DNA of 64,000 nucleotides from JBMDXB01 sp048594885 (GTDB lineage Bacteria > Acidobacteriota > Vicinamibacteria > Vicinamibacterales > 2-12-FULL-66-21): the NCBI GenBank assembly GCA_048594885.1, contig JBMDXB010000093.1, positions 68,623 through 132,622 of the forward strand, in the 5' to 3' direction. The notes under the pieces are model-generated. The model was given only the letters and a program-made list of their open reading frames with translations, did not search any database and had not been told where the DNA came from. Every line of letters starts with the position of its first letter. Position 1 is the first letter of the stretch. Positions 7,481 through 17,687 of the stretch are shown here, piece after piece. The position numbers and the translations under genes were made by a program.

Positions 7481-8976
7481 CGCGTTCCGCGGGCGATCGT
7501 CAGGCCCCGAGCGGTCCGACGCGCGCTCAGCTTCTGGTGGTCCTGCCGCTGACGATGGCGTTGCTCGTCGCGGGCACCGGCTTCTTCACGCTCAGCATGG
7601 CCGAGCGTTTTTACGTGCTCCATCGGCCCGGCGACGCCGCGCTCCGGACGTTCACGGCGCAGCTCGGCGTGCAGGTCGCGCTCATTGCGGTGGTATCGGC
7701 CATTATCGGATTGAGCATTGCCATCGGCATCACGCGGCCGGTCCGCCAGATGGCGCAGCAGCTCGGCGCGATTGCGTCGGGCGATCTTCGCAGCGGCGTG
7801 GAGATTCGATCGATTTCCGAGCTCGACTCGCTCGCCGGCGCGTTCAACACGGCGGTCGACGCGGTCAATCGCTACCTGCTGCACGGCCTCACGGGCGCGG
7901 TGCTCACGATCGACACGGACGGCACGGTGATAGGCGCCAGTCCGTCCGCCGAGGGCATCCTCGGCAGCCGCGAGGGAGACCTGGTGGGTCGGCGCCTGAG
8001 CGATGTGCTCAACCCCGCGCCCGGGAGCCATGCGGCGCTCGCCGCCGTTGAAAACAGCGTCAAGCAACGGCGCCCGGTGGCCGTGGAGGATGTCGAGATC
8101 GTTGGACAGGACGGCCAGGCGATCCGGATCGGGCTGACCGCTTCGTACCTGCGCCGCGCCGATCGTGACGGCGACCATGAGGTCGTCGGCGTGCTCATCA
8201 CCTTCAAGGATGTCGGCGAGATCCGCCGGCTGCGCGATCGACTGCGGCAGGCGGACCATCTCGTCGCGCTCGGCACCGTCACGGCCGGTGTCGCCCACGA
8301 GCTGCGCAATCCGCTCGCGTCGGTACGCGGCCTGGCGGAGCTGCTCGGCCGCGACTTCGCGTCCGACGATCCGCGACAGCGATACGTCTCGACGATGCTG
8401 GACGCGATCGACCGGCTGAACCGGCTGATCGAAGATCTGCTGCTGTTCTCGTCTCCCGCGCCGGCGTTCACGGAGGAGATCGATCTCGGGCCGCTCGTGC
8501 GCGAGGTGGCGCTGTTCGTGCGCCACGGCCTGGATCCGCGGCAGCTGCGCATCGCCGTCGAGGCGCCGCCGCGTCGCGTCTCTGTCCTCGCCAGCAGCGA
8601 TCGTCTATCGCACGCGCTGACGAACATCGTTGCCAACGCCGTGCAGGCCACGCCGGAGGGCGGAACGGTGTCGCTGCGCGTCGAGGCGACCGAGCGGGAG
8701 GCAATCGTGCGCATTCACAACACTGGCTCGTACATCACGCCGGACGTGCGGGCGCAGCTGTTCGTCCCGTTCTTCACGACGAAAGCGTCTGGGACCGGAC
8801 TGGGGCTCGCGATCGCGCGGCAGTTCGTCACCATGGCGGGAGGACGGATCGACGTGGACAGCGATCGAACGGAGGGCACGACCTTCTCGATGGCGTTGCC
8901 CCTCGGCCCCGGCACGCGCGAGCCGCGCGCGGCGGACGTTCCCCAGCGGCTTCACATGCAGAGCACGAGGGCATAG
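7477..8976 (+). CDS. Membrane sensor histidine kinase (NtrB/PilS-like)
   Basis: The gene codes for 499 residues. Two membrane helices (about 18-40 and 66-86) flank a short periplasmic loop. A HAMP linker (about 85-137), a PAS domain (about 138-250) and the HisKA box with His274 in VAHELRNPLASVRGLAEL follow, and then an HATPase_c domain with N- and G-box motifs near the end. It phosphorylates a partner regulator, and the NtrC-type gene starts directly after its stop. Placement inside a pilus assembly operon recalls PilS/PilR. The short sensor loop suggests it senses a membrane or internal cue, perhaps pilin level, though that is only inference. Confidence 0.88.
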   Translation: MTRSAGDRQAPSGPTRAQLLVVLPLTMALLVAGTGFFTLSMAERFYVLHRPGDAALRTFTAQLGVQVALIAVVSAIIGLSIAIGITRPVRQMAQQLGAIASGDLRSGVEIRSISELDSLAGAFNTAVDAVNRYLLHGLTGAVLTIDTDGTVIGASPSAEGILGSREGDLVGRRLSDVLNPAPGSHAALAAVENSVKQRRPVAVEDVEIVGQDGQAIRIGLTASYLRRADRDGDHEVVGVLITFKDVGEIRRLRDRLRQADHLVALGTVTAGVAHELRNPLASVRGLAELLGRDFASDDPRQRYVSTMLDAIDRLNRLIEDLLLFSSPAPAFTEEIDLGPLVREVALFVRHGLDPRQLRIAVEAPPRRVSVLASSDRLSHALTNIVANAVQATPEGGTVSLRVEATEREAIVRIHNTGSYITPDVRAQLFVPFFTTKASGTGLGLAIARQFVTMAGGRIDVDSDRTEGTTFSMALPLGPGTREPRAADVPQRLHMQSTRA

Positions 8977-10382
<1,406 letters not shown>

Positions 10383-10386
<4 letters not shown>

Positions 10387-12023
10387 TCGGAGATCGACTC
10401 ATCGCGGCGGGCGCGATCACGCCGACGCAGCTCGACGAGGCGCTCTCCTGGCAGCGCGCGTCGGGCGGCCTGCTGGGGGAGATCCTGCTGAAGCTGCATT
10501 ACGTCACGGAGGAGGCGCTGGCCCGCGCGCTCGCCGAACAGGCGGGCGTGCCATACCGGACGATCGACGGCCTCCGTCCCGACAGCGAAGCGGTGGCCGT
10601 CGTCCCCGAGGCCCTCGCGCGGCGCCATCTGGTGGCGGCGGTCGCGCTCGAGGGCGCGACGCTGCGGATCGTGCAGGCCAACCCCTTCGACGTCCTCGCC
10701 GTAGACGCGCTGCAGCGCGCGACCCGCCGGCACGTCGAGGTCGAGTGCGCAACCCGCCAGGAGATTCTCAATCTGATCGAGCGGTCGTACGGCGCGAGGA
10801 AGGAAGTCGACTCGCTCGTGCGCGCAGGCATGGAGGCGATCAGCCGTCCCGATCTCGAGCGGGTCGCCGGCGAGGCGCCCGTCGTCCGGCTCATCGAACT
10901 GATGCTCAACGAGGCGATCGCGCGCGGCGCCACCGACCTGCACATCGAGCCGGAGGAGCGGATCGTGCGGCTGCGGCATCGCGTCGACGGGGTTCTCGAG
11001 GCCGGCGACACGTTGCCGAAGCCGCTGCACGCGTCCCTCGTCAGCCGCCTCAAGGTGATGGCCGGCCTCGACATCACGGAGCAGCGTCTGCCGCAGGAGG
11101 GGCACATCTCGCAGGTCGTCGACGATCGTCACCTCGACGTGCGCGTGTCGACGTTCCCGACCACGTGCGGTGAGAAGGTCGCCCTCCGGATTCTCGAGAA
11201 GGACAAACTGGTCAGAGGGATCGAGGAGCTCGGGTTCAACCGGCAGAGCCTGGCGCTGTTTCGCAGCCTGCTGTCGCGCCGCCGCGGCATCGTTCTCGTC
11301 ACCGGACCTACGGGATCGGGCAAGACGACGACGCTGTATTCGGCGCTCGCGGAGCTGGCGAGCCGCGAGAAGAACATCCTCACCGTCGAGGACCCGGTCG
11401 AGTTCAAGCTGCCGGGCGTACGGCAGACACAGATTCGGCCGAAGGCGGGTCTCACCTTCGCGACGGCGATACGGTCGCTGCTGCGGCAGGACCCCGACGT
11501 GATCATGATCGGAGAGATCCGCGACCCCGAGACCGCGCAGCTCGCGCTTCGCGCCGCCCTGTCCGGCATTCTCGTCTTCAGCACGCTCCACACACCGGAT
11601 TCAGCGGGTGCGATTCCGCGATTGATGGACATGGGCCTCGAGCCGTACCTGCTCGCATCGGCCGTTGTCGGTGTCGTCGCCGAGCGTCTCGTGCGCGTCG
11701 TCTGCCCGGCGTGCCGGCAGAGGACGACGTACTCGCCGGAGGTGATCTGGAAGGCAGGCGTCACGGCGCAAGGGCCGGTGTTCTACAAGGGCCGCGGCTG
11801 CCCGCAGTGCCGCGGCACCGGCTACCGGGGACGGACCGGCGTGTTCGAGGTACTGATCGTCAACGATACGGTGCACACCTTGATCCGGGATCGAGCGGAC
11901 TCACGGCAGATCAAGGATGCCGCGGTTCGCGAGGGATTGAGCACGCTGCTCAACGAGACTGTCGCCAAAGCACTGGCCGGCGAGACGACGATCGAGGAAG
12001 CCCTGCGCGTGGGCTACGAATGA
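10383..12023 (+). CDS. PilB/GspE-type assembly ATPase
   Basis: The gene codes for 546 residues from GTG 10383. An N-terminal MshEN-like domain (about 1-140, with TPTQLDEALSWQ repeats) is followed by the secretion ATPase domain. Visible motifs are Walker A GPTGSGKTTTL (about 308-318), the Asp box (EDPVEFKL), Walker B (VIMIGEIRDPETA), the His box (LVFSTLHTPDS) and a tetracysteine zinc element (CPAC...CPQC) typical of GspE/PilB extension ATPases. It powers pseudopilus or pilus polymerisation from the cytoplasm through PilC and PilM. No PilT-like retraction ATPase is present here, which leans towards a secretion pseudopilus, although pilT could be elsewhere. Confidence 0.95.
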
Positions 12024-13252
12024 AATCCATGCCGACTTTCGCCTACACAGCCGTAGACGACGAGGGCCGCGAAACTCGGGGAAAGGTCGATGCCGAGAAC
12101 GAGGCGGCGCTCGACGCCCAGCTCCGTGAGCACGGTCGATACCTGGTGCGGGCCTCGGAGCGAGGCAGCGCGGCGCGAACCGGCCTCTTCGAGATCCGCA
12201 TCCTCGAATGGGTCACGAAGCGCGAAGTCATCTTCTTCACGACGCAGCTCTCGACGATGATGGCGACCGGCGTTGGCATCCTCGAGGGCCTCGCGGACAT
12301 CGAAGCGCAAATCAAGAAAGCTCCGATGAGGCGCGTCGTCGCTGCGTTGCGGCGCGATATCGAGGGCGGCATGAGCCTGTCGCAGGCGCTCTCCCGCCAT
12401 CCGAAGGCGTTCAGCGATTTGTACGTGAACATCGTTCGCGCCGGCGAGGCGACGGGAACCGTGGAGCGGGCGCTCGGGGATCTCGTCGGTCAGCTCGAGT
12501 GGCAGGAGGAAGTGTCCTCGCGCATCCGTGAAGCGGCGACGTACCCGGCGATTGTCGTGACCATGCTCATCGCGCTGACGACAGTCCTCGTCGGCTTCAC
12601 CATTCCGCGGTTCCTTCAGACCTACGCCCAGCTGCACGTCGACATCGAGTTGCCGCTGCCGAGCCGCATCCTGCTCGCGGTCTCGACGATCGTCCGCGCA
12701 ACGGCGCCGGTAATGATCCCCGCACTGCTGGTGGCCTTCGTCGGTCTCAACATGTACAACCAGACGCCGGCGGGCGCCGTCCGGCTGTCGCGCTGGCTGT
12801 TGAAGCTGCCCATCATCGGCGAACTCGCGCGGAAGATCGCGCTCTCGCGGTTCGCGCATTACTTCGGCACGCTGCATCACGCGGGCATGGAAGTCGCGCC
12901 GTCGCTCGAGCTGGTGGAGCGGCTGATCGGCAACGCGTATCTCGCGCAGCAATTCCGCCAGGCGCTGGGGCGCGTGCTCGCAGGCGAGTCGCTTTCGCGT
13001 GCGCTGCAGCAGGCGGGAGAATTTCCCCCGATCGTCGTCCAGATGATTGCGCTCGGCGAACGCACTGGCAGCATGACCAAGTCGCTGGAGGACGTGCGGC
13101 GCTATTTCGACCGCGAGGTCGAGAGAACCGTGAAGCGCGGCCTGGCGCTGTTCGGTCCCGCGATGCTGGTCGTGCTCGCAACCGTCTTCGTGATCATGGC
13201 GCTGGCGTTCTATCTGCCGCTCTTCCAGCTCCTGAGAGGACTGAACCAATGA
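12020..13252 (+). CDS. PilC/GspF-type inner-membrane platform protein
   Basis: The gene codes for 410 residues from ATG 12020, which overlaps the ATPase stop. It has the family's N-terminal FAYTAVDDEGRETRGKVDAE segment and two copies of the T2SSF helical domain (about 75-195 and 275-400). Each carries the FTTQLSTMMATGVGILEGL / FGTLHHAGMEVAPSLEL pattern, with three membrane spans. It is the platform that transmits ATPase motion to the growing pilus. The full family length is present. A second conserved GERTGSM motif lies in the C-terminal repeat. Confidence 0.94.
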   Translation: MKSMPTFAYTAVDDEGRETRGKVDAENEAALDAQLREHGRYLVRASERGSAARTGLFEIRILEWVTKREVIFFTTQLSTMMATGVGILEGLADIEAQIKKAPMRRVVAALRRDIEGGMSLSQALSRHPKAFSDLYVNIVRAGEATGTVERALGDLVGQLEWQEEVSSRIREAATYPAIVVTMLIALTTVLVGFTIPRFLQTYAQLHVDIELPLPSRILLAVSTIVRATAPVMIPALLVAFVGLNMYNQTPAGAVRLSRWLLKLPIIGELARKIALSRFAHYFGTLHHAGMEVAPSLELVERLIGNAYLAQQFRQALGRVLAGESLSRALQQAGEFPPIVVQMIALGERTGSMTKSLEDVRRYFDREVERTVKRGLALFGPAMLVVLATVFVIMALAFYLPLFQLLRGLNQ

Positions 13253-13986
13253 GGGCGCGCGCCTCCACCGGTTTCACACTGATCGAGATGGCGCTCGCGG
13301 TCGCGGTGATGGCGATTCTCGTCGCCGTGGCCACGCCGGTCATCATGCAGCGGATCGTCGACGCGCGCATCGAGGCCACGCGCGAGGAGGCGCGAAACCT
13401 GTACGAGGCGATGGTCGGACGGCCCGATCAATCCGGCGGATTTGGCTTCGTCGGTGACATGGGGCGCCTGCCGGCAAGCTTTCAGCAGCTTGTTCAGCCA
13501 TCGGGTCTACCGATGTATGCCACGTACACGCGCGGCGTCGGCATGGGCTGGAAGGGGCCGTACATCAATACGGGGACGTCGGCGACCGACTACCTGCTCG
13601 ATGGATTCGGCAGGCCGTACAGCGGAGTGGCGACCGGCCAGGTGCGAAGCACAGGACCGGACGGCCTCGACGGGACCGCCGACGATATCGTCTATCCGCC
13701 AAACCCGGCCGTGATTTCGGGACGCGTCCACGTGACGCTGAAGACCGTCGAGGACAAGAAGACGCTCACCGATCCGGCAGGCTACGCCGTGGATCTCTAT
13801 TACTCCAACGGCGGCGTCGAGGCAGTTATCCGCGATTCGTTACCGCCGTTCCGCTTCGACAACATCCCCAAGGGGCTGCACGCCATCCTGGTCGTCAAAC
13901 TCGCGGCCCCAAATGCCGGGAGCATCGTCACGCAGGAGACGCTGGTCACCCGTCCCGGCGTGACGGCCACGGAGCTGTGGTTCTGA
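13249..13986 (+). CDS. Large pseudopilin with prepilin signal
   Basis: The gene codes for 245 residues. The leader MRARASTG is followed by FTLIEMALAVAVMAILVAVATP, a prepilin peptidase site with Glu5. The globular part differs from the four upstream pilins. It has a FxDMGRLPASFQQL segment and a GMGWKGPYINTG motif like those in GspG-like proteins, followed by about 100 residues of beta-rich sequence with DGLDGTADDIVYP (a DxDG-like possible calcium loop) and a C-terminal carboxypeptidase-regulatory-like strand pattern. It is the last gene of the chain with an ATGA overlap to the platform gene. It may be a tip or minor pseudopilin. Confidence 0.8.
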   Translation: MRARASTGFTLIEMALAVAVMAILVAVATPVIMQRIVDARIEATREEARNLYEAMVGRPDQSGGFGFVGDMGRLPASFQQLVQPSGLPMYATYTRGVGMGWKGPYINTGTSATDYLLDGFGRPYSGVATGQVRSTGPDGLDGTADDIVYPPNPAVISGRVHVTLKTVEDKKTLTDPAGYAVDLYYSNGGVEAVIRDSLPPFRFDNIPKGLHAILVVKLAAPNAGSIVTQETLVTRPGVTATELWF

Positions 13987-13995
13987 GGCCGGGCG

Positions 13996-14493
13996 TTACG
14001 CCGGCGGCAGAACTTCCGTCGTGCCCGGAGGCGGCGGCGTGGTCTTCTTGAAGATCGCGACGCCGAGCAGGCCGCCGAGCAGGCCGAAGATCAGGCCGCA
14101 GACGATGTTGACGAACAGCTGGAAGACCTTCGCGGCGCCGCCCATCGCGAAGCGCTCCATCATCTCGCGCGCCTCGGGCGGCATGTCCTGGTTGCCCGAC
14201 ATCATGCGTTCCATGATCTGACGCTGGAACGGGCCCGTGATCATCTCGAGCGGAATCGAGAGGACGCTGGCGATGACCCCGCCGACCAGGCCGGCAAACA
14301 TGCCGACCAGCGCCCCCTCGGACGCGGCGATCTGAAACGCGAGGTTCTGCTGGCGGAGATAGACGGCCAGCACGCCTCCCGCGATGTACCACAGACAGCA
14401 GCAGCAGTTGCCGGCATTTACCAGGGGCAATGCGGAGAGCACGCCGGTCAGGAGCCCGCCGAGCAGTACTGGTTGCAGTCTGGCTTTGTCCAT
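13996..14493 (-). CDS. Small polytopic membrane protein of unknown function
   Basis: The gene codes for 165 residues. About four hydrophobic segments are visible, at 8-25, 35-48, 58-82 and 128-150. A striking GNCCCCLWY cysteine cluster lies at the end of the first hairpin, and a cytoplasmic loop contains PPEAREMMERF. The C-terminus is Pro-rich (TTPPPPGTTEVLPPA). Its start overlaps the inositol-phosphate synthase stop by 4 nt (ATGA), so the two are co-transcribed. I do not recognise a named family. The adjacent Cys residues could be lipid-modified or bind metal, but nothing decides this. Confidence 0.6.
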   Translation of the reverse strand: MDKARLQPVLLGGLLTGVLSALPLVNAGNCCCCLWYIAGGVLAVYLRQQNLAFQIAASEGALVGMFAGLVGGVIASVLSIPLEMITGPFQRQIMERMMSGNQDMPPEAREMMERFAMGGAAKVFQLFVNIVCGLIFGLLGGLLGVAIFKKTTPPPPGTTEVLPPA

Positions 14494-15806
14494 CAGTCGT
14501 AATACTCCCGCCCCAGATGCGTGATGAGCTCCTCACCGCGCATGTGGCGCAACGTGTTTTTCAGCTTCATCAGCTGAATGAACAGGTCGTGCTCAGGGTA
14601 CAAACCGGGCGCGTGCATCGGGCTCTTGAAGTAGAAGGACAGCCACTCCTGGATGCCTCCCATCCCGGCGCGCTTGGCCAGATCGAGGAACAGCGCGACG
14701 TCGAGCACGATCGGGGCCGCAAGGATGCTGTCGCGGCACAGGAAATTGATCTTCAGCTGCATCGGATATCCGAGCCAGCCGAAGATGTCGATGTTGTCCC
14801 AGCCTTCCTTGTTGTCCCCGCGCGGCGGATAGTAATTGATCCGGACGACGTGGCAAAGGTCTTTGTACAGGTCCGGGTAGAGATTCGGCTGCAGGATGTA
14901 GTCGAGGACCGACTTCTTGCTCTCTTCCTTCGTCTTGAACGACTCGGGATCGTCGAGCACTTCGCCGTCGCGATTACCGAGAATGTTCGTCGAATACCAG
15001 CCCTGGACGCCGAGAAGGCGCGCCTTGAGGCCGGGCGCGATGATCGTCTTGATCAGCGTCTGCCCGGTCTTCAGGTCCTTGCCGGCGACCGGCGATCCGG
15101 TCTCCGCGGCGAGCTGCAGCAGCGCCGGAATGTCGGCGCTCAGGTTCGGCGCGGCGTTCGCGTACGGGATCCCTTCCTTGAGCGCCGCGTACGCGTAGAT
15201 CATGCTCGACGGAATCGCATCGTCATTGGCGTCGAGCCCCTTCTCGAACGCCGCGACGCTGGCGTGGACCTCCGATTCCGTCATGTAGACTTCGGTGCTG
15301 CCGCACCAGTAGAGGACGAGACGATCGCAGTTGTGCTCGGCCTTGAAGCGGCGGATGTCCTCGCGCAGCGCCTCGGCGAGCTCGCGCTTCGTTTTCCCTT
15401 TCTTGACGTTCGGCCCGTCGAGCCGCTTGACGTACCGGCGATCGAACACGGCGGGCATCGGCCGGATCTGTTCGAGCTCCGGACGAATCTTCTCGAGCAG
15501 ATCGGCGTCGATGACGCCGGCGGTCTTCGCCGCCTCGTACGAGTTGTCCTCGAAAATGTCCCAGCCGCCGAAGACGATGTCGTCGAGACTGGCGAGCGGA
15601 ACGAAGTCCTTCACGAGCGGCGAGCGCCCTTCGGTGCGCTTTCCGAGCCGGATGGTGCCCATCTGCGTGAGCGCGCCGATCGGGCTGGCAAGTCCGCGGC
15701 GAACGGCCAATACGCCGGCGATGGTCGTCGTGCTGACGGCGCCCATGCCGACGAGCAATACACCGAGTTTCCCTGCAGGTTCAGCGATTTTCAGCGGATT
15801 TTTCAC
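14493..15806 (-). CDS. ino1: Inositol-3-phosphate synthase
   Basis: The gene codes for 437 residues. The N-terminal Rossmann segment (KLGVLLVGMGAVSTTTIAGVLA) is the NAD-binding region. The middle part has GGWDIFEDNSYEAA, and the catalytic domain shows SSMIYAYAALKEGIPYANAAPN, KTGQTLIKTIIAPG and WYSTNILGNRDGEVL, which match the conserved NAD/active-site motifs of eukaryotic-type myo-inositol-1-phosphate synthases. The enzyme converts glucose-6-phosphate to 1L-myo-inositol-1-phosphate, the first step towards inositol lipids or compatible solutes. It is followed in the same transcript by a small membrane protein. Confidence in the family is high. Confidence 0.93.
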   Translation of the reverse strand: MKNPLKIAEPAGKLGVLLVGMGAVSTTTIAGVLAVRRGLASPIGALTQMGTIRLGKRTEGRSPLVKDFVPLASLDDIVFGGWDIFEDNSYEAAKTAGVIDADLLEKIRPELEQIRPMPAVFDRRYVKRLDGPNVKKGKTKRELAEALREDIRRFKAEHNCDRLVLYWCGSTEVYMTESEVHASVAAFEKGLDANDDAIPSSMIYAYAALKEGIPYANAAPNLSADIPALLQLAAETGSPVAGKDLKTGQTLIKTIIAPGLKARLLGVQGWYSTNILGNRDGEVLDDPESFKTKEESKKSVLDYILQPNLYPDLYKDLCHVVRINYYPPRGDNKEGWDNIDIFGWLGYPMQLKINFLCRDSILAAPIVLDVALFLDLAKRAGMGGIQEWLSFYFKSPMHAPGLYPEHDLFIQLMKLKNTLRHMRGEELITHLGREYYD

Positions 15807-15854
15807 AACCGGGAACTATATCATCGGGAGTGGGATCAAACCGAACATCACGCC

Positions 15855-16415
15855 ATGTGGTGGTTGAAGAAGTCGGCGCCCGCCGAACCGCTCGCTGTCG
15901 CCATGTCGGGCATCAGGCTCGGACAGCGACTGCTCGTTCTCGGCTGCAGCGATCCGGTGCTCATCGCGCAGCTCGCGCAGAAGACCGGATTGACGGGACG
16001 ATCCGTGGCCGTCGACGAAGATGCGCAGCGCACCGGGCGCGCGGCGCTCGCGATCGAGCGCGAGGGGGCGCTCGTCGAGACGATGACCTCGCCGTGGACG
16101 ATGCTCGCGCTCGACGACGGCTCGTTCGACGTCGTCGTGGCGCGCGAGGTGCTCGTGACGATCGATACGCATCGCCGCGCCGCGTGCGTCGCCGAGATCC
16201 ATCGCGTGCTGCGTCCGGGCGGACGCTGCGTCGTGATCGAGTCGGCGCCGCGCGCCGGGCTCGGCTCGCTGCTTCAGGGACGGCCCGCCAACGCCGAATA
16301 CGTGTCGAGCGGCGGCGCCGAGCGCGCGCTGTCGAGCGGCGGCTTCGCCGCGGTGCGCGCCCTCGCCCAACGCGCGGGGCTACGATTTGTCGAGGGTGTG
16401 AAGAAGGGCGCGTAA
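15855..16415 (+). CDS. Class I SAM-dependent methyltransferase (UbiE/Methyltransf_11-like)
   Basis: The gene codes for 186 residues from ATG 15855 and is divergent from ino1. It shows a motif I variant LLVLGCSDPVLIAQLAQ, a motif II-like SVAVDEDAQR, LDDGSFDVVVAREV (motif IV/post-I of methyltransferase type 11) and RVLRPGGRCVVIES. Motif I has GCSDP instead of GxGxG, so SAM binding could be altered. The start MWWLKKS and the preceding 48-nt divergent gap suggest overlapping promoters with ino1. The substrate is unknown. Confidence 0.75.
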   Translation: MWWLKKSAPAEPLAVAMSGIRLGQRLLVLGCSDPVLIAQLAQKTGLTGRSVAVDEDAQRTGRAALAIEREGALVETMTSPWTMLALDDGSFDVVVAREVLVTIDTHRRAACVAEIHRVLRPGGRCVVIESAPRAGLGSLLQGRPANAEYVSSGGAERALSSGGFAAVRALAQRAGLRFVEGVKKGA

Positions 16416-16424
16416 CAACTCCCA

Positions 16425-16622
16425 AGGACCAACGGCCAAAGGCCAAACTCGAGGAACTCCCAAGGACCAAAGACCAAGGGCCAAGTTCAAAGAACTCCCA
16501 AAGGCCAAGGACCAAAGGCCAAAGGGGCAAAGGCCAAGTCTGGGAATTGGATCTTGGTTTGGTCTTTGGTCTTTGGTCTTTGGGAGTTGCCTGATGTTGG
16601 TCCTTGGCAGTTGGTTCCTTGG
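16425..16622. repeat. GGCCAAA/TTGGTCTTTGG tract forming a giant inverted repeat between convergent genes
   Basis: The left part (16425-16545) consists of CCAAAGGCCAAGGACC-like units and the right part (16550-16622) of the complementary TTGGTCTTTGG units. The whole tract can therefore fold into a long imperfect hairpin. It separates two convergent genes and may act as a bidirectional terminator. ACTCCCAAGG / CTTTGGGAGTTG elements recur on both sides. Confidence 0.75.
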
Positions 16623-16628
16623 GAATTG

Positions 16629-17387
16629 TCACCGCGCGCAGGTGAGGTGACGGCCTCCGTCGATCGCGATCGTCTCACCCGTAATCCACCCCGCCTTCTC
16701 TGATGCCAGGAAGAAGATCAAGTCCGCGATCTCCGCGGGATCGCCGGGCCGGCCGAGCGGATGCGTCGTCTTCGAGTGCTCGAGAAACGCGGCGTAGCGT
16801 TCTTCGTCCATGCCGCCGCGCCGGTGCAGGTTGGAGACCGTGACGCCGGGATTCACCGCATTGACTCGCACGCCGCGCGGCGCGAGTTCGAGGGCGGCGC
16901 AACGCGTGAGCTGATCGACGGCCGACTTGCTGACGCAATACGCCAGCACGCCGGGAAACGCGCGCAGCCCGGTGACGCTCGACACGTTGACGACCGATCC
17001 CCGCGTCGCGCTGAGCGCATCGACCGCCGCGCGCATCAGGCGGAACGGCGCGCGGACGTTGATGTTCATCATCTCGTCCCATTGCGCGTCGCTCGTCGTG
17101 TCCACCGCGCCGGAGCCGATGATTCCGGCGGCGTTGACGAGCGTGGTGAGGCGCCCGAAGTGCTCGAGCGCGGCAGCGAGGATCCCCTCCGGCGAGTCCT
17201 CCGCCGTCACGTCCGCCACAAACGGCACGATCCGCCCGCCTTCGCGCCCGGCGGCTGACGGCAGATCCGCGAGCGCCGCCTCGTTCCGTCCGACCGCCAG
17301 AACGCCGTCACCCGCCGCGGCAAACCGGATCGCGGTCGCCTTGCCAATGCCGCTCGTCGCCCCCGTCACGATGACCACCCCGTCCAT
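16629..17387 (-). CDS. Short-chain dehydrogenase/reductase
   Basis: The gene codes for 252 residues. The cofactor loop is TGATSGIG (residues 8-15), the structural motif is NAAGI, and the active site includes NVSSV (catalytic Ser) and YCVSK (Tyr-x-x-x-Lys). NPGVTVSNLH and a C-terminal GETIAIDGGRHL complete a classical SDR of normal length. I chose ATG 17387, giving MDGVVIVTG. The open frame runs hundreds of codons further upstream only through repeat sequence and the antisense of tonB. The substrate cannot be read from the sequence. Upstream lies a heptamer tract rather than a recognisable promoter. Confidence 0.9.
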   Translation of the reverse strand: MDGVVIVTGATSGIGKATAIRFAAAGDGVLAVGRNEAALADLPSAAGREGGRIVPFVADVTAEDSPEGILAAALEHFGRLTTLVNAAGIIGSGAVDTTSDAQWDEMMNINVRAPFRLMRAAVDALSATRGSVVNVSSVTGLRAFPGVLAYCVSKSAVDQLTRCAALELAPRGVRVNAVNPGVTVSNLHRRGGMDEERYAAFLEHSKTTHPLGRPGDPAEIADLIFFLASEKAGWITGETIAIDGGRHLTCAR

Positions 17388-17399
17388 ATGGATAAAACT

Positions 17400-17545
17400 A
17401 CCAGCTTTGGCCTTTGCGAGTCGCCTCTGGGAGTTGTCCTTGGCCTTTGGCCTTTGGCCTTTGGCCTTTGGCCGTTGGCCGTTGGCCTTTGGCCGTTGCG
17501 GTTTGAACCGTTTGGCAGTTGGCCTTTGGTCCTTGGAAGTTGACA
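17400..17545 (-). repeat. TTTGGCC-type heptamer tract upstream of the SDR gene
   Basis: The tract consists of degenerate TTTGGCC/GTTGGCC units, most regular at about 17440-17490. On the minus strand it reads GGCCAAA towards the SDR start codon, which lies 13 nt beyond it. The remaining 17546-17687 between this tract and the TonB gene shows no gene. It contains a GAGGAGGGG purine run and would have to hold the tonB promoter. Confidence 0.8.
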
Positions 17546-17687
17546 AGTGTCCCATTCCTAGAGCACAGCGCGACACGACCGTCACGCAACAGAATCCGTC
17601 TGAATAGGCCGAAAAAGAGGAGGGGCGAGATCTGTCGCGCGCCAAAGATCGCGGCAAGCGTTTTGCCCCGTTGCGCCCCGTACCAGC

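Noticed and set aside
14430..15854. Long upstream extension of the methyltransferase frame
   Set aside because: It is antisense to inositol-3-phosphate synthase and has no methyltransferase features.
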